64,000 nucleotides of DNA from Sabethes cyaneus (lineage: Eukaryota > Arthropoda > Insecta > Diptera > Culicidae), in assembly GCF_943734655.1 (NCBI RefSeq), contig NC_071354.1, positions 164,239,142 through 164,303,141 on the forward strand, given 5' to 3'. Every line of letters starts with the position of its first letter. The first letter of the stretch is position 1. The position numbers and the translations under genes were made by a program. A model generated the notes under the pieces. It was not told where the DNA came from. It made no database searches and saw only the letters and a list, made by a program, of their open reading frames with translations. Shown here piece by piece: positions 13,180 through 25,700 of the stretch.

Positions 13180-15059
13180 TATACCTATAAAGAAGGATTT
13201 CTGTCTGTCTGTCTGTCCGTATGTTCCTTATAGAATCGAAAACTACTGAACCAATCGGCATGAAAATATGCATGTAGAGGTTTTTTGGGGCCAGGAAAGG
13301 TTTTAGTGATGGCTAGAAACCCCTCCCCCCACTAAGAGGGGGGGGGGGGCTCCCATACAAATGAAACACAAATTTCTGCATAACTCGACAACTAATCAAG
13401 CAAATAGAACAAAATTTGGCATGTGGGTGTTTTCGGTAACAAGAATTTATTCTATGGTAAATTGTGACCCCTCCCCTCTTTATAAGGAGAATTATAACTC
13501 CTCTCCTCTTTAAAAGGGGGGGGGGCTTCCATACAAATTTCCACACAACTCGAGAACTAATCAAGCAAATGGAACAAAATTTGGCATGTGAAGGTTTAAG
13601 AGGGCAAGAATATTTTCTATGGTGAATTAGAATCCCTACCCACTTTAAGAGGGGGGGCTCCTATACAAACGAAATACAAATTTCCTCATAACTCGAGAAC
13701 TAATCAAGCAAATGGAACCAAATTTGACACGTGGGTGTTTTTGGAGACAAAAATTTTTTCTATGATGAATTGGGACCCCTACCCACTTTAGGAGGGGGGG
13801 CTCCTATACAAATGAAATTCAAGTTTCCTCATAACTCGAGAACTAATCAAGCAAATAGAACCAAATTTGGCATGTGGAGGTTTCTGGAGGCAAAAATATT
13901 TTCTATGGTGAATTAGGACCCTCCCAACTTTAAGAGGGGGTGCTTCTACACAAATGAAATACAAATTTCCTCATAATTCGAGAACTAATCAAGCAACTGG
14001 AACCATATTTGGCATGTGGGTGTTTTTGGAGGCAACCATTTTTTCTATGATGAATTAGGACCCCTTACCTTTTTAAGAGGGGGGGATCCCATACAAACTA
14101 AATACAAATTTCCTCATAACTCTAGGACCCCTTACCTTTTTAAGAGGGGGGGCTCCCATACAAACGAAATACAAATTTCCTCATAACTCTAGAACTAATC
14201 AAGCAAATGGAACCAAATTTATCATGTGGGTGTTTTTGTAGGCAAGAATATTTTCTATGGTATATTTTCTATGGATTTCCCCACTTTAAGAGGGGGGGGG
14301 GCTCCTATACAAATGAAAAACAAATTTACTCATAACTCGAGAACTAATCAAGCAAATGGAACCAAATTTGACATGTAAGTGGTTTTGGACGCAAGATTTT
14401 TTTCTATGGTGAATTGAGACCCCTCTCTTCTTTAGAAAGCGAGTTATGGCCCATCTCCCCTTTAAGAGGGTGGGCTTCCATACAAATGAAATGCAAATTT
14501 CCTCTTATCTCGAGAACTAATCAATCAAATGGAACCAAATTTGGCATGTGGGAGTTTTAGATGGCAGAAATTTTTTCTGTGGTCAATTACGACCCCTTCC
14601 CCTTTTAAGAGGGGAGCTCCCATACAAATGAAATTCAAATTTCCTTATAACTTGAGAACTAATCAAGCAAATGGAACCAAATTTGGCATGTGGGAGATAT
14701 TGGAGTCTTGAATTTATTTTATGATAGTTAGAGACCTCTCACCCCTGTGGTAGGGGGATATGGACTCTCATACAAATAAAACAGAAATTTTTGCGAAACT
14801 CAAAAACTAATCGAACTCTAGAAATTCGAGACTCTTCCATAAAACATTAGTCAATACAAGACCACAAAAACTATCTATAGTAACACTAGATCATTCAGGA
14901 CGAGACGGTCGCGAATGTTGCCGGTGACCCGCCGTCGGAAGCGCCGCCCACTGGGTGGCTTGCAAAACTCGAGATTGTGACAAAGATCATTCGAGATTCA
15001 TGATTTATGTACAACACAGGTTAATTTGTGGCAATACGAAGTTTGTCGGATCAGCTAGT
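13180..15059 (+). mobile_element. Helentron-like (HINE) element A with internal minisatellite
   Basis: The 5' end reads TATACCTATAAAGAAGG followed by a GTCTG array. The body is about ten diverged copies of a ~143-bp unit carrying ACTCGAGAACTAATCAAGC and a pair of C-rich and G-rich runs. The 3' module (GTGACCCGCCGTCGGAAG, ACAACACAGGTTAATTTG) ends CAGCTAGT at 15059. The GTCY-type protomicrosatellite at the 5' end and the CTAGT 3' end match non-autonomous Helentron-type rolling-circle elements (mini-me/DINE class). No coding capacity was found; open frames across the units are artefacts. Confidence 0.6.
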
Positions 15060-15068
15060 TGTCTTATA

Positions 15069-15888
15069 AAGTGTGGTCCACGTCAAATTGCCCCACGGAA
15101 GAAAAGCTGTAGAAAATTACCTAATTAACCGAACCTTTTCAAGTAGCCACGAACGGTGCACTCCCTTTGTTACATGAGCACATCGCTTGCCAAATCATGT
15201 ATTTCTTGACAAACTTTGAAACTTTCTGCTTCCTAACTTCCTCCATAACATCAAACTTGTGCTGGGCGGTGAAGAACAGTAGCCCGGGAAGCTGACGGAA
15301 GTCGGCCTTAACGTAAGTCTTATCATCCATGATTATGACAATGAGGCTTCGTCAGTATCCGGGTGTACAGTTTTCGGGCCCGTGACTTTCCCACCGTATT
15401 TTGCCGTTCGTCACGATTTGGTGCCTCCTGCACTTTGTACGTATGCAGTCCCTTCCGGTCTATGGCTCTCTTAACGAAAGACTTGGACTTTTCTCCTTCC
15501 GTTCGATGCTCAGAGTTTCATAGTAACGTTTAATCACACGACTCAACGTTGACCGCCCGATTCAGAGTTTTTTTTGTTTGATTATAGTCACTTTAACAGT
15601 TTGGGTCATTCGAGACTTCTGCGGGGCTGGGAATTAAACACGGGTTGTTTTCCGATGTCCCGATAAGAAAGTTAAGAAGTTTCCAGATGTTTGCGCAAAA
15701 ACAATTCGCGAAGTTGCATTTCGAGTGACGCCATTTCATCCAATTTTCAAAAAAACTGACAGCGATAAAAATACAGTGTAAGCAATACACTCTAAATTAC
15801 TTCAACCCAAATTATCAAGAGAAAACACCCAATGCGCAATTTTCTTGAGCGTTTCTTGCGTGATGCAATTTGATGTGGGTCACCCTTT
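15069..15888 (-). mobile_element. Tc1-like (DD37E-type) element, internally deleted
   Basis: Inverted ends are AAGTGTGGTCCACGTCAAATT at the left and CAATTTGATGTGGGTCACCCTT at the right, matching the element at 28339-29524. The minus strand carries a broken transposase with N-terminal DNA-binding remnants, then RKGLHTYKVQ, NRDERQN.VGKSRARK and MDDKTYVKADFRQLPG with the first catalytic Asp. The sequence jumps to the terminal repeat after KKYMIWQAMCSCNKG, so the second Asp and the Glu are gone. It has stops and frameshifts and depends on a partner in trans if mobile at all. A 5' TA (15067-15068) precedes the left end. Confidence 0.7.
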
Positions 15889-16167
15889 TTGTGTTTCTCA
15901 AGGTGTTTTCAAGAAATTTCTTCTAAAAATAATAAAGTTGATTACTTTTATCTACCCAATTTAAAGCTCTGGTACCATTCTACAATTAGCTCTTTGTCGT
16001 GAAACGGCTATCACTTTAAGTATCGCTGCAATTTGATTTTAAACGTATCGTTTTGGGTTTTGAATTCAGCGAGGCTTCGTCACTTGAGGTTTGCACGATT
16101 ATGCAAGCAAAAGTGGAGGCGAGCCCTAAATTTATTAATAACATTGTTATTGCTATTGTTTTTCATA

Positions 16168-16921
16168 CAGGGTGCTCCACCTTTTATGTCGGTATGAAAA
16201 CATTGAATAACTTTAAGAAAAAACAACCGATTTCTATTAGTAATGCATTTTTATTTAGTTTGATTCCCTAAAATTTTCTTGGTTTAGTTTTTGAAAACAA
16301 TATCAATTAAGTGACCACCTTTATTAGAAATTACAAATTGACTCCTTTTTTCCGCGGTTTTCCATTACCTTTTTGAGCATCTCGAGTGTTTTAGCGTCGA
16401 TTTCCGTACGAATATTTGCCTTGAGCTCGTCAATAGTTTGTGGCTGGTTGGCGTAAACCTTGCTTTTCAGATAACCCCACAAAAAGAAGTCCGGGGGGGT
16501 TTAATCAGGTGATCTGGGGGGCCAATCAATATCGCCTCTTTTTGACACCAGACGTCCCGGAAATTTTCGTTGCAGAAATTGAATTGTTGAATTCGCAGTG
16601 TGGCATGGTGCACCGTCCTGTTGAAACCAGTAACCTTCTAGATCTTTTTCGCGCATTCGTGGGCAGACATAATGACCCAACATCCACCGATATCGATTTC
16701 CATCGACAATTTCATTTTCTTTGAAAAAATATGGACCAATGATGGTTTTGGCGCAAATCCCGGCCCACACGGTTATTTTCCGGTTCTTTCGGTGTGAAGC
16801 GATACATGGTGAGAATTGTACTGAAAAGGCGTTTCCAAAACATATCTAATGAAAGAAATCGGTTGGTAAATGTGAAAGTTATACAGCGTTTACATATCGA
16901 CATAAAAGGTGGAGCACCCTG
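16168..16921 (-). mobile_element. mariner-like element with intact ends and truncated transposase
   Basis: Near-perfect inverted ends (CAGGGTGCTCCACCTTTTAT at each end, reading inwards) are flanked by TA at 16166-16167 and 16922-16923, the classic IS630/Tc1/mariner target duplication. The minus strand encodes the catalytic half of a transposase: MWAGICAKTIIGPYFFKE, EGYWFQQDGAPCHTANS with the second Asp, then DIDWPPRSPD. There are 36 residues between these Asp residues. A frameshift lies near 16500 and the N-terminal DNA-binding half is missing. At 754 bp it is about 500 bp shorter than an autonomous element. Confidence 0.82.
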
Positions 16922-16923
16922 TA

Positions 16924-17799
16924 CGTGTTAAACCGTGCTGATCTAGTGTGCTATGCGTGATGTATGAATTCGTGCACCTTGTAGATAGTAATTAAGGCGG
17001 AACCGAAAGTGGCTAACGTTTTTGTGTTAGTGCGACAAACACTGTACTGTACATCTCATGTGTTCGTTAAAAACCTAAACGTTTATTTGAATATTGCATT
17101 AGTATTCGTAATATATGTCAAATAGCGGATCTTGCAAACATAAACAGCTGATCCGCAGCCAACCGCACTGACTACAAACATCCCGAAAAAGGGTTTGTTT
17201 TCTTTATCAAGGTTCAATCAAAATTAACAGCAGCAACTGAATAATGCGTAGGATCACTAGGATGTTTAATTAATCCGCTTGCATTGGATTGCCTGCGTTT
17301 GCGTTTTGTTTTGTTTACTTCACTCTAAGCTCATCGATGCGGCGAAAGTTGAAAGCTCTTTAAAAGCTCATTGATGTGACGAAAGTTTGATACTGTGTTG
17401 CTGCTTTTTCGGAAATCACTAGTTCAACGAAATATGTGCGCAACCAAATATCTATTAACTAATTCCAAATTATACATTGGTCGCTTTTATGAACACGTAA
17501 TGGTCGATATGATCAGTTAAATTTATTTTCCATTAGCAATTATGTTTTGCTGAGCGTTTATTGATACATAGCAGATCGATAAATTGAATTACGAGTTTTA
17601 GGAAATTATAACAGCGCTGGAAGCACTGATTACGTGGCGAAAGCGTGCTCTGCCAATACAGATGCATTTTTAAGGCGCAAAATAATACATGCTTCGAATG
17701 GTAGCCATTTACCCAGCCATCTTTGAGCCACTTTCGGTTTCCCCTTAAACATTCAACATTCAACTTATGCCTGCGTTCCATGAGTGTCGTATGAAGCTC

Positions 17800-17800
<1 letters not shown>
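16924..17800. other. Intronic sequence, no recognised element
   Basis: A partial duplication, AGCTCATCGATG..GGCGAAAGTT against AGCTCATTGATG..GACGAAAGTT (17330-17387), is the only structure noted. Confidence 0.35.

Positions 17801-17869
<69 letters not shown>
17801..17869. repeat. (TC)n microsatellite
   Basis: About 34 uninterrupted TC dinucleotides. On the minus strand it is the purine-rich (GA)n tail directly after the 3' end of the RTE-like LINE that follows. Frames reading SLSLSL across it are artefacts. Confidence 0.97.
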
Positions 17870-17874
<5 letters not shown>

Positions 17875-17879
17875 GCACT

Positions 17880-19310
17880 CTACCTTACTTCTTCTTACTC
17901 TTACTTCTACCAGCAGAGAACTGGGGTGACTCTTGTCGTGTCAAAAATTCTTCTCCACTGTACTCAGTCCTGGGTTACTCATCGCCAATTCGTTGAGCGT
18001 CTCGACACACGCAAGTCGGCTTCAATTTAGTCGAGCCATCTAGCACATTGGACCTCTCTGTTCCTAGAGCTGGAGCTCGAAGAGAATGAATTCTACTGCA
18101 CAGTCGTCCGGCATCCTTGCGACATGGTTAGTCCACCGTAATCTTCCAACTTTCGCCAGGTGTACGATGGGAATCTCTCCAGGTAATGTCTGCAGTTCGT
18201 GGTTCATACGCCTTTACCACACCCCGTTTTCCGTTTGTACTCCGCCAAAAAATAGTCCGCAACACCTTCCGTTCAAATACAAATCGTCGTCAATAGACAC
18301 TGTCCGTTGGAGGCAAACGTTGTTTTCTCTACAACCTCTTCCTGCCTTATATTTGGTTTTCGATGCATTGATTTCTAACCCAATTCTCTTAGCCTTCATT
18401 TTTAGTCTGAAGTAGATTGCCTCTATCGTCCCAAGGTTTCTAGTAATGTCGAGGTCATCTGCCAAGGCTAGGAGTTGGCTACTCTTGCTGAAGATCGTTC
18501 CTCTCGTTTCGATGCCCGCACGGATAGAAATTTGATCTCAAAAACGAGCAAAATGACTCATAGTTCCAGGCTTCTTGCAGTACAACACAACGCAAAATCA
18601 TGAACTATTATTCATGATTTTGTGCTGTCTGATATGGCAGTTCAGGCATGATTTCATTCATGGCATCGGAATCAAATTTCTTTCCGTGCGCTCGCCAGAT
18701 CACACCTTCAATAGCGATGATGAAAAACATATGGGACAGTCTACCCTCGTGTCGCAGCCCTTGTCGCGATTCGAAAGGACTCGAAAGTGCCTCCGCAACA
18801 CGCACATAGCAAATCGCTCGCTCCAGGGTAGCGTAGATCAGCCGCGAGAGTTTGCTCGGAAAACAATTTTCGTGCATTATCTGCCATAGCCATTCGCGCT
18901 CGACTGTATCGTATGCTACCCTGAAATTCACGAAAATGTGATACATGGGCATGTACTCCTCCCAACATTTCTGAAGGATTTCTCGTTGAGTGAATATTTG
19001 ATCCGCAATACGGATACGCACGGACCCCATAAAGCCCACCTCTTCTTTGAAATTATCCAGTGAAGTACCATTGACAGTGTTTCTTTGCCATTTTTGTAGA
19101 GTTCTGCTGGGAGTCGGTTCTTTCCGGTGGTTCTATTATTCTTCAGCTGACCGATTTCTCACCTGATTTCTTCGAGATTGGGAGCTGGCACTGTTATCGT
19201 TTGTAGCAACTCCTACGTTAACTTCCGTTCCGTCGCCTTCTGTTATAGCACCATTGAGATGCGAATCGAAGAAATGTTTCCAGCTGCATCTGGAGCAGTA
19301 AAAATTGAAT
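17880..19310 (-). pseudogene. RTE-like LINE, copy 2 (degenerate)
   Basis: On the minus strand, a linker fragment at about 19310-19140 is followed by a deletion of the first RT motifs. The RT then reads RIADQIFTQREILQKC near 19010, YDTVEREWLWQIMHE near 18910 and ALSSPFESRQGLR near 18770. It is interrupted by a 166-bp foldback insertion (18521-18686) and resumes with LADDLDITRNLGTIEAIY near 18450. The C-terminal FGGVQTENG and a 3' end reading CGACAAGAGTCACCCC near 17930 follow. The same ending occurs in the copy at 58.7 kb. Numerous stops mean it cannot be functional. Confidence 0.75.
18521..18686. mobile_element. Foldback MITE inserted in the RTE-like LINE
   Basis: The ends are CGGATAGAAATTTGAT and its inverse ATCAAATTTCTTTCCG. 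The centre is a hairpin, AAAATCATGAA, six bases, TTCATGATTTT, at 18594-18621. The two halves are imperfect inverted copies of each other. The insertion splits a conserved LINE RT segment, so the LINE is older than the insert. Confidence 0.6.
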
Positions 19311-19467
19311 GCAATTTCTACGTGCCACAAAATGAATAAAAATCACAAAGCTTTTTTTGAAGATGCTTTTGAATTTATTGGTCGTTGACACTTAATTATT
19401 TCGATTTTCGCTAATTACTAAATTGTTTTCCCAAATGATGTTTGAGTTGTTGTTATAAAATGCGATT
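19311..19467. other. Short unclassified segment
   Basis: AT-rich spacer between the LINE and a SINE copy; nothing recognised. Confidence 0.3.
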
Positions 19468-19590
19468 GCAGGGCCAGTTGCTACGATCCTATTGACTCTA
19501 ACAGCCTCTCGCCACCGAGATTCGAACATACGACGACTAGCTTATTAGGCCAGCATCATACCTCGAGGCCAACTGGGAGGCTTTTCAATA
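19468..19590 (-). mobile_element. tRNA-derived SINE copy
   Basis: On the minus strand the copy reads GGCCTCGAGGTATGATGCTGG (A-box-like), ATGTTCGAATCTCGGTGGCG (B-box-like), then TGTTAGAGTCAATAGGATCG. The A box and B box are about 35 bases apart, as in tRNA promoters, but no cloverleaf with paired acceptor ends is formed, so it is a SINE and not a tRNA gene. Confidence 0.55.
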
Positions 19591-22452
19591 CTAATTTGCT
19601 AAAACTAAGTCTCTGAGATAATTTAATTTTGGCAAAGTTATTTATTTCACATTTCGAAGGCTTTATTACATGTCGTCTTTCCCAATACAGAACACTTTGC
19701 TGTCTGTTCAAAAAACATCAGTTAAGGGACCCTATATCATTTTGCTCAACGTATCACATCTCTGTATAATAATCTGTAATCAACAAAAATTACTGATTCT
19801 CGTAATTTAGTTAATGTTGCCTCGTTCCGCATGTTTAGTCTAATCGACTGCGGCTTGCTATCTATAAGTATCTTCAGTCGTTTCTCGACGTGGTTTATAC
19901 TCTTGTCGAGGGTGCCTCGTTGCTCACTCCACAGCGCTTATGTCTTATAATGCGGATTGTTAGTAAAATGCGGAACTGACACGCGTGGTGCCGTGGTTCA
20001 CAGCCGGTTTAGTTCGTTATGCGTGATTGTTTTTCACTCATTTCACCCTGCGGCTGGCAAAGACTGCCACGGTAAGTAAAATATCCCATCCAACATCGTT
20101 GCCTGCACCGACAGTAACGTCGTCAACGATGTTGATACAATTTGTGTGGCAAGTGCAAACTCTTACAACTCGAGTTTAACGGTTTTCACAACGGCAGTTG
20201 TCAATTAACGATGTAAACGAAACTGTGTATAGCGGTGTCAATATGTATTCTATTCAAAACGAAAAGTAAAGTAAAGTAAAGTAAATTTGCTAAAATGAAG
20301 AATAGAATAAATATGTCCTACTTGGTAATCCAGGTTACCTATAGAATCTGTTGACAATCTACCGTGCGGTCACTTCACTGAATCAACACTTATGCAAACT
20401 CCACTTGGCCTCGAAATGTCACCCACACTTTTTTCATATTTTTCTGCGCAAACAACATGATGATTCAAAGGAAGAACATCCTTCTTCATCATTTACCCCT
20501 GTGAGGTGAAATCTTTTCTGCTATCGCAGTCATTTCACGACTTTCCGTCTACGCTACACAGTGCTGCCGGTATATAATAATCGACTAACGATTCCATGAT
20601 TTTGCGTGCACAAAGCGATTCAAACAGGCGTGGCACTTCCAGTATGGAAACATTTACGAGCGTGTCGTTTAGGTTTTTTTTTCGTTGGGTACTTTTATTC
20701 TGTTCGGAACGTTTTCGGTAGTCTCTCCAGTGAGTGAGTGGGGGGAAATGTGCTGCGGATGTAGGTGCGGAATAATGAACGCTGTTTTATTACGTGCTAT
20801 GGCAGGACTAATTTTTGGGTTTTAAGTATCCCCGTGGATTTCGAGTTAGACATCATGATGAAAGGTATCTCAGGGGAGTCTACGAAAATACCTCTTCCAA
20901 ATAGGGTGGAGCGGTTTTCCAAGTATTCTACTTTGTTAACAGTTGACATTTATAAGTGAGCTTGTCAGGTGTTTCATGCGAATTCCCAAGTTGATACAAG
21001 GTGACCTATTAGATTGAAATGAAAATTTGCATACTTTTTACATTGAACAATAGTGTCGTTTGTTCATAATTTCGAGTCCCTGCATTTTTTCGGAGAAGTG
21101 ATTGAGGAAATAAGTAATGCCTCTTGATTTTTTAACAGTTATTTAGTAATATATGACTACAGTTTATACTGCCTAAGGCAGTATGACTGCCTATGAACTG
21201 ATAGGTACCTAATAGAAAGGCAAAAAATACATAGCTCAATTTCAACATTTTCAACAAAATTTCGAACAAAATTGTGCAAAATTTTGCGGGAAACTCATTT
21301 GGTTACTATTTGGTGGACCAAATCTGTGATTTTAAATTTGTTTGATCTAGGGCATTTCATGTTATCATGGTTCGTGGTGGCGTGGTTCCTATGATGACCT
21401 AAATTTTAGTTTTGAGTCAATTGGCGTTACACTTTCAGATGATAAATCCGTGTTTTCTACGGGAAATACTACACCTTTTGACTTGGAATAAGTAGGAAAA
21501 ATCAAACCTCTTTGCTTGATGGCGGCTTCGCTCTGGTTGTAGAATACAATCGACCTAAAAGCCGCTTTACGTTGCTTACATCGATAAGCGATACCACTTG
21601 ATTTTTTCGAGTTGCTTCTTTACCGCTTATTCCTGTGCTCCGCGGAAAAGAAAATCCGTGGTGAAAGCAATCAACAAATATAGTCGCAAAAAATATTCAA
21701 CCATATCTGAAGTACCTTCCTACCACTTCACTTTCGGTGTGGATGCCTGCAAACACCTAGTCTGCGGTACGGCACCGTTGTGACCTGCGGCAGGTATGGA
21801 ACATAGCATGGAAAGAAGCTTGATGAATGGAGGCGGTTTGAGAAGGGATAATTTCCTGATATCACAGACGACTTTTTCTCTGTCCTGCGCTCATAACGAC
21901 GATGGCGGATATTTCCTGCAGATAGTTAAAGTAACGTTATATGGTGGTATGTTACTACACCGGATGAGCAGACGGATACGAGTGATAATTCTCGGATTAG
22001 CTTGCATCTAGGGCTCCGGTATATTCACCTGCATATGAAGGATAGTCGTTTATACAATCGAACTTTATTCATAGAGGATACAGCAGGCAAAAAGCCTTTT
22101 TGCAACATATATTTATACCGTTTTACTAGCTTTACTTCCATTTGCTGCTTGATGAAAGTAAAACTGAGCAAAAATAGCAATGTTTTTTATATGCTTTTAT
22201 GCTTTAAGTATTCCTTCAGAATAGAAAAAGTTTTAATGATTACAGAATTGGAATAGAAGGCCGACGATCGTAGATGAAGACACTAACTTTAGTCTGAAAT
22301 GGGCGTAACAATTGATTTACAGATCAAAGTCGTGCAAGACATAGATTACTAACTAAAGAAAACATGCCTTTAAGTCAGAGGAATGCTAAACAAGTTTATT
22401 CCATTGCTGGTTATACATTTTTCCGATTTGCCGAACTATCTTTTTAACACCC
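19591..22452. other. Intronic sequence, no recognised element
   Basis: A short (GTAAA)n run occurs near 20266-20285. Short frames up to about 84 codons have no domain. The right edge is the CACCC target site of the BEL element. Confidence 0.4.
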
Positions 22453-22678
22453 TGTTATATCATGTACGGAATAATTTCGATCAGTTCGACCTGCACCACT
22501 AGAAAGCTACCACGCACGATAAGTCCGTTTCCGCTGTTCCTAAGAACACAGTCACAACAGTTGGTTACCAGTAGGTTAGTAACGTCACCAGTAATTAATT
22601 CTGCTGAGTCCGTCGCCGAGTAAACATCAAAGTGAAATACAGCATTTTAAAAGCGAAAACTTATAAAGTGAAGTAACA
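22453..22678 (+). repeat. BEL/Pao 5' LTR
   Basis: 226 bp, TG...CA ends; preceded by CACCC. It should contain the promoter and polyadenylation site of the element. Confidence 0.93.
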
Positions 22679-22682
22679 TTTT

Positions 22683-22702
22683 TTGGTGCCGTGACCAGGA
22701 AT
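22683..22702 (+). promoter_or_regulatory. Putative primer-binding site of the BEL element
   Basis: TTGGTGCCGTGACCAGGAAT-type sequence five bases after the left LTR, in the position and with the GGTGCCGTGACC core usual for BEL/Pao elements. The matching tRNA was not determined. Confidence 0.6.
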
Positions 22703-25700
22703 CATGAAGGACGATATATAGTTCGTCTTCCCCGTAGGCCAGATTTTGCTATAATGCTCGGTGAATCCAAAGCAACTGCTTATCGACGCTTTCAGCTTTT
22801 AGAACGCCGTCTTCAGCGGGAGCCCGACCTCAGTGCAGAGTACCATAAATTCATGAGGGAATATATCGAACTCGGACATATGCGACTTGCCAACATGATC
22901 AGCGAAGCCGATATGAATTGTTGCTACCTTCCTCACCATCCTGTCATCAAGGAATCAAGCACTACGACCAAGGTTCGGGTCGTGTTCGACGGTTCAGCGA
23001 AAACCTCTACCGGTTCATCGCTTAACGAGGCTCTATGCGTTGGCCCAGTCGTGCAGGATGAACTCATTGCGACGATATTACGAATGCGTACTTACCCGAT
23101 TGCTCTTGTTGGCGATATAGCAAAGATGTACCGCCAGGTGTTGGTTCACCGTGATGACACCTCTCTACAGCGTATTCTCTGGCGTTTTTCTACAGATGAG
23201 CCCATTCAGGTCTACGAGTTACTCACCGTCACTTACGGATTGGCTCCTTCTTCTTTCCTTGCAACTCGTACTTTACTGCAGTTAGCAGATGATGAAGGTT
23301 CACGCTATCCGCTCGGCCGGGAAGCTCTTCGCAAAAACTTTTATGTAGATGACTTCATTGGTGGGGCGCAGACGATAGAAGAAGCCATCACCCTTCGCAC
23401 ACAGCTGAGCGAGCTGCTGGAAAAGGGCGGATTCGAGTTGCGAAAATGGACGTCGAATCGGCTGGAAGTGGTAAAAGGACTCAGAAATGACGAAATAGGA
23501 ACGCAGTCGACGGTGGAATTCGCTCCCCGTGAAACCATTAAAGCCTTGGGAATCAATTGGGAGCCGAATGAAGATTCTCTACGCTTTGACTCTCATGTGC
23601 AGTGCACTGATCAGCCTCCCACAAAGCGATCTATTCTGTCTGCCATCGCCAAGCTGTTCGACCCATTGGGCCTGATTGCTCCCATTATAGTGAGGGCAAA
23701 AATTGTTATGCAGGAGCTATGGTTGTTAACCTGCGGTTGGGATGATCCGGTTCCCGAATGCCTACAGAAAAAATGGGAAAAATACCATCGTGAGCTACCC
23801 AAAATTTCCGCCTATCGCGTCAGTCGTTACGCTTTGCTTCCCAATTCTACCATTCAGTTGCACACCTTCTCTGACGCCTCGGAATCTGCTTACGGTGCTT
23901 GCACATATGCTCGCTGTGAAGACACGTTAGGAAACATACGAGTTCAGCTTCTTGCCTCCAAGTCTCGTGTTGCACCGCTGAAACGACTCAGCATTGCTCG
24001 TTTAGAACTTTGCGCTGCGGTGCTGGCAGCACATTTACATCATCGGATAAAGCAAGCAATCGGGATCGAAATCTCTGCTTCATATTTTTGGTCAGATTCG
24101 TCCGTTACGCTACAGTGGCTGCAATCGCCTCCAAATACATGGCAAACATTCGTAGGAAATCGAGTTTCTGAGGTTCAGCACTTCACGCACGGTTGTCAGT
24201 GGAACCATATATCTGGCAAAGAAAATCCTGCCGATCTAGTGTCTCGGGGAATGTCCGTTGAGGAGTTCCTAGAAAATACGCTGTGGAGTCAGGGTCCCAG
24301 TTGGTTAACCTTCCCAAGCGCAAATTGGCCTGCCGGAAAGCCACCTAGTATTCCAGAAAATATACTTGAAATCCGACAGGTGTCAGCAGTGGTCCATTCA
24401 GCTTCGACAGTCAATCCTATCTTCCTTCGATGGTCATCATATACTCGACTTCTACATGTTATAGGATACTGCCTGCGCTTCATTGAAAACATCCGCGTCA
24501 ATGCCAGAACACAGCCTCCCCCCGGTTCACATCCAGCACTACGAGCCTTAACAGTAAAACAACTAGCACAAGTCAAAACGACGTTAATTAAACTTGCACA
24601 AAATGACGCCTTTGACTCAGAGCTGAACGACTTGAAGGAAGGAAAAACGATAGATAAACGCTCCAAGATACGTCGAATGAGTCCGTTTCTAGACCGAGAG
24701 GGGGTATTGAGGGTTGGAGGGCGACTTAAACTAGCTCAACTGCCATACCAAGCCAAACATCCTGCCATACTTCCCAGCTTTCATCCTTTCTCTCTACTAA
24801 TTGCCCATCACTACCACCATCAAATGCTACACGCCGGAGGACGGTTACTATTAAATGCTATTCGTGAAGAATTTTGGCCACTTCAGGGCCGCAAGCTAGC
24901 ACACAACGTCGTTCGCAAATGTATGCGCTGCACTCGCCTTGACCCGATACCGGCACAGCAGCAAATTGGACAACTACCTGCGCATAGAGTCATTCCCAGC
25001 AGCCCGTTTAACGTCACGGGAGTCGATTACGCCGGTCCGTTTTACCTACGACCGGTACACAAGCGAGCTGCTCCTGCGAAAGCGTATCTGTGCCTATTTG
25101 TTTGTTTCGCAACCAAAGCCGTACACTTGGAACTTGTCAGCGACCTGTCTACCGAAGGTTTCCTGCTAGCGCTACGACGATTCATTGCTCGCCGCGGCCG
25201 CCCTGCTCACATTCACTCCGATAATGGCAAGAATTTCGAAGGGGCCAAAAATAAGTTAAATGAGCTGTTTGATCTGCTGCGGAAAAGTGAGGAGACCGAG
25301 AAAATCGTTTCGACCTGTGCTGCTGAGGGGATTACTTGGCATCTAAATCCACCGAAAGCGCCACACTTCGGCGGCCTCTGGGAGGCGGCCGTGAAGGTGG
25401 CAAAGAAGCATCTGTACCGCCAGCTCGGATCAAACCGTGTATCCTTTGAACACCTTACCACCATCTTGGCCCAAATTGAGTCGCTGATGAACTCCCGACC
25501 GCTCCTACCAATGTCCGAAGATCCGAACGATTTGGCTGCGCTCACGCCCGGTCATTTCCTCACAGGATCCAGTCTACTAGCCCTGCCCGACCCAGACCAT
25601 CGAGATATTCCGGAAAATCGACTTGACCATTTCCAAAAACTACAGCTGCACGTCCAAAAGTTTTGGTGTCACTGGCGCACAGAGTACCTCCAAGAAATGC

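Noticed and set aside
13313..13564. Minus-strand frames with SSRVMRKFVFHLYGSPPP-type repeats (also at 52019-53217)
   Set aside because: They are translations of the minisatellite units of the Helentron-like elements; frame shifts between units and no domain.
17767..18030. Frames rich in Ser-Leu repeats
   Set aside because: Produced by the (TC)n microsatellite in all frames.
19468..19590. tRNA gene
   Set aside because: A and B boxes are present but acceptor and anticodon stems cannot be paired, and the sequence recurs as a repeat with a common tail; a SINE fits better.
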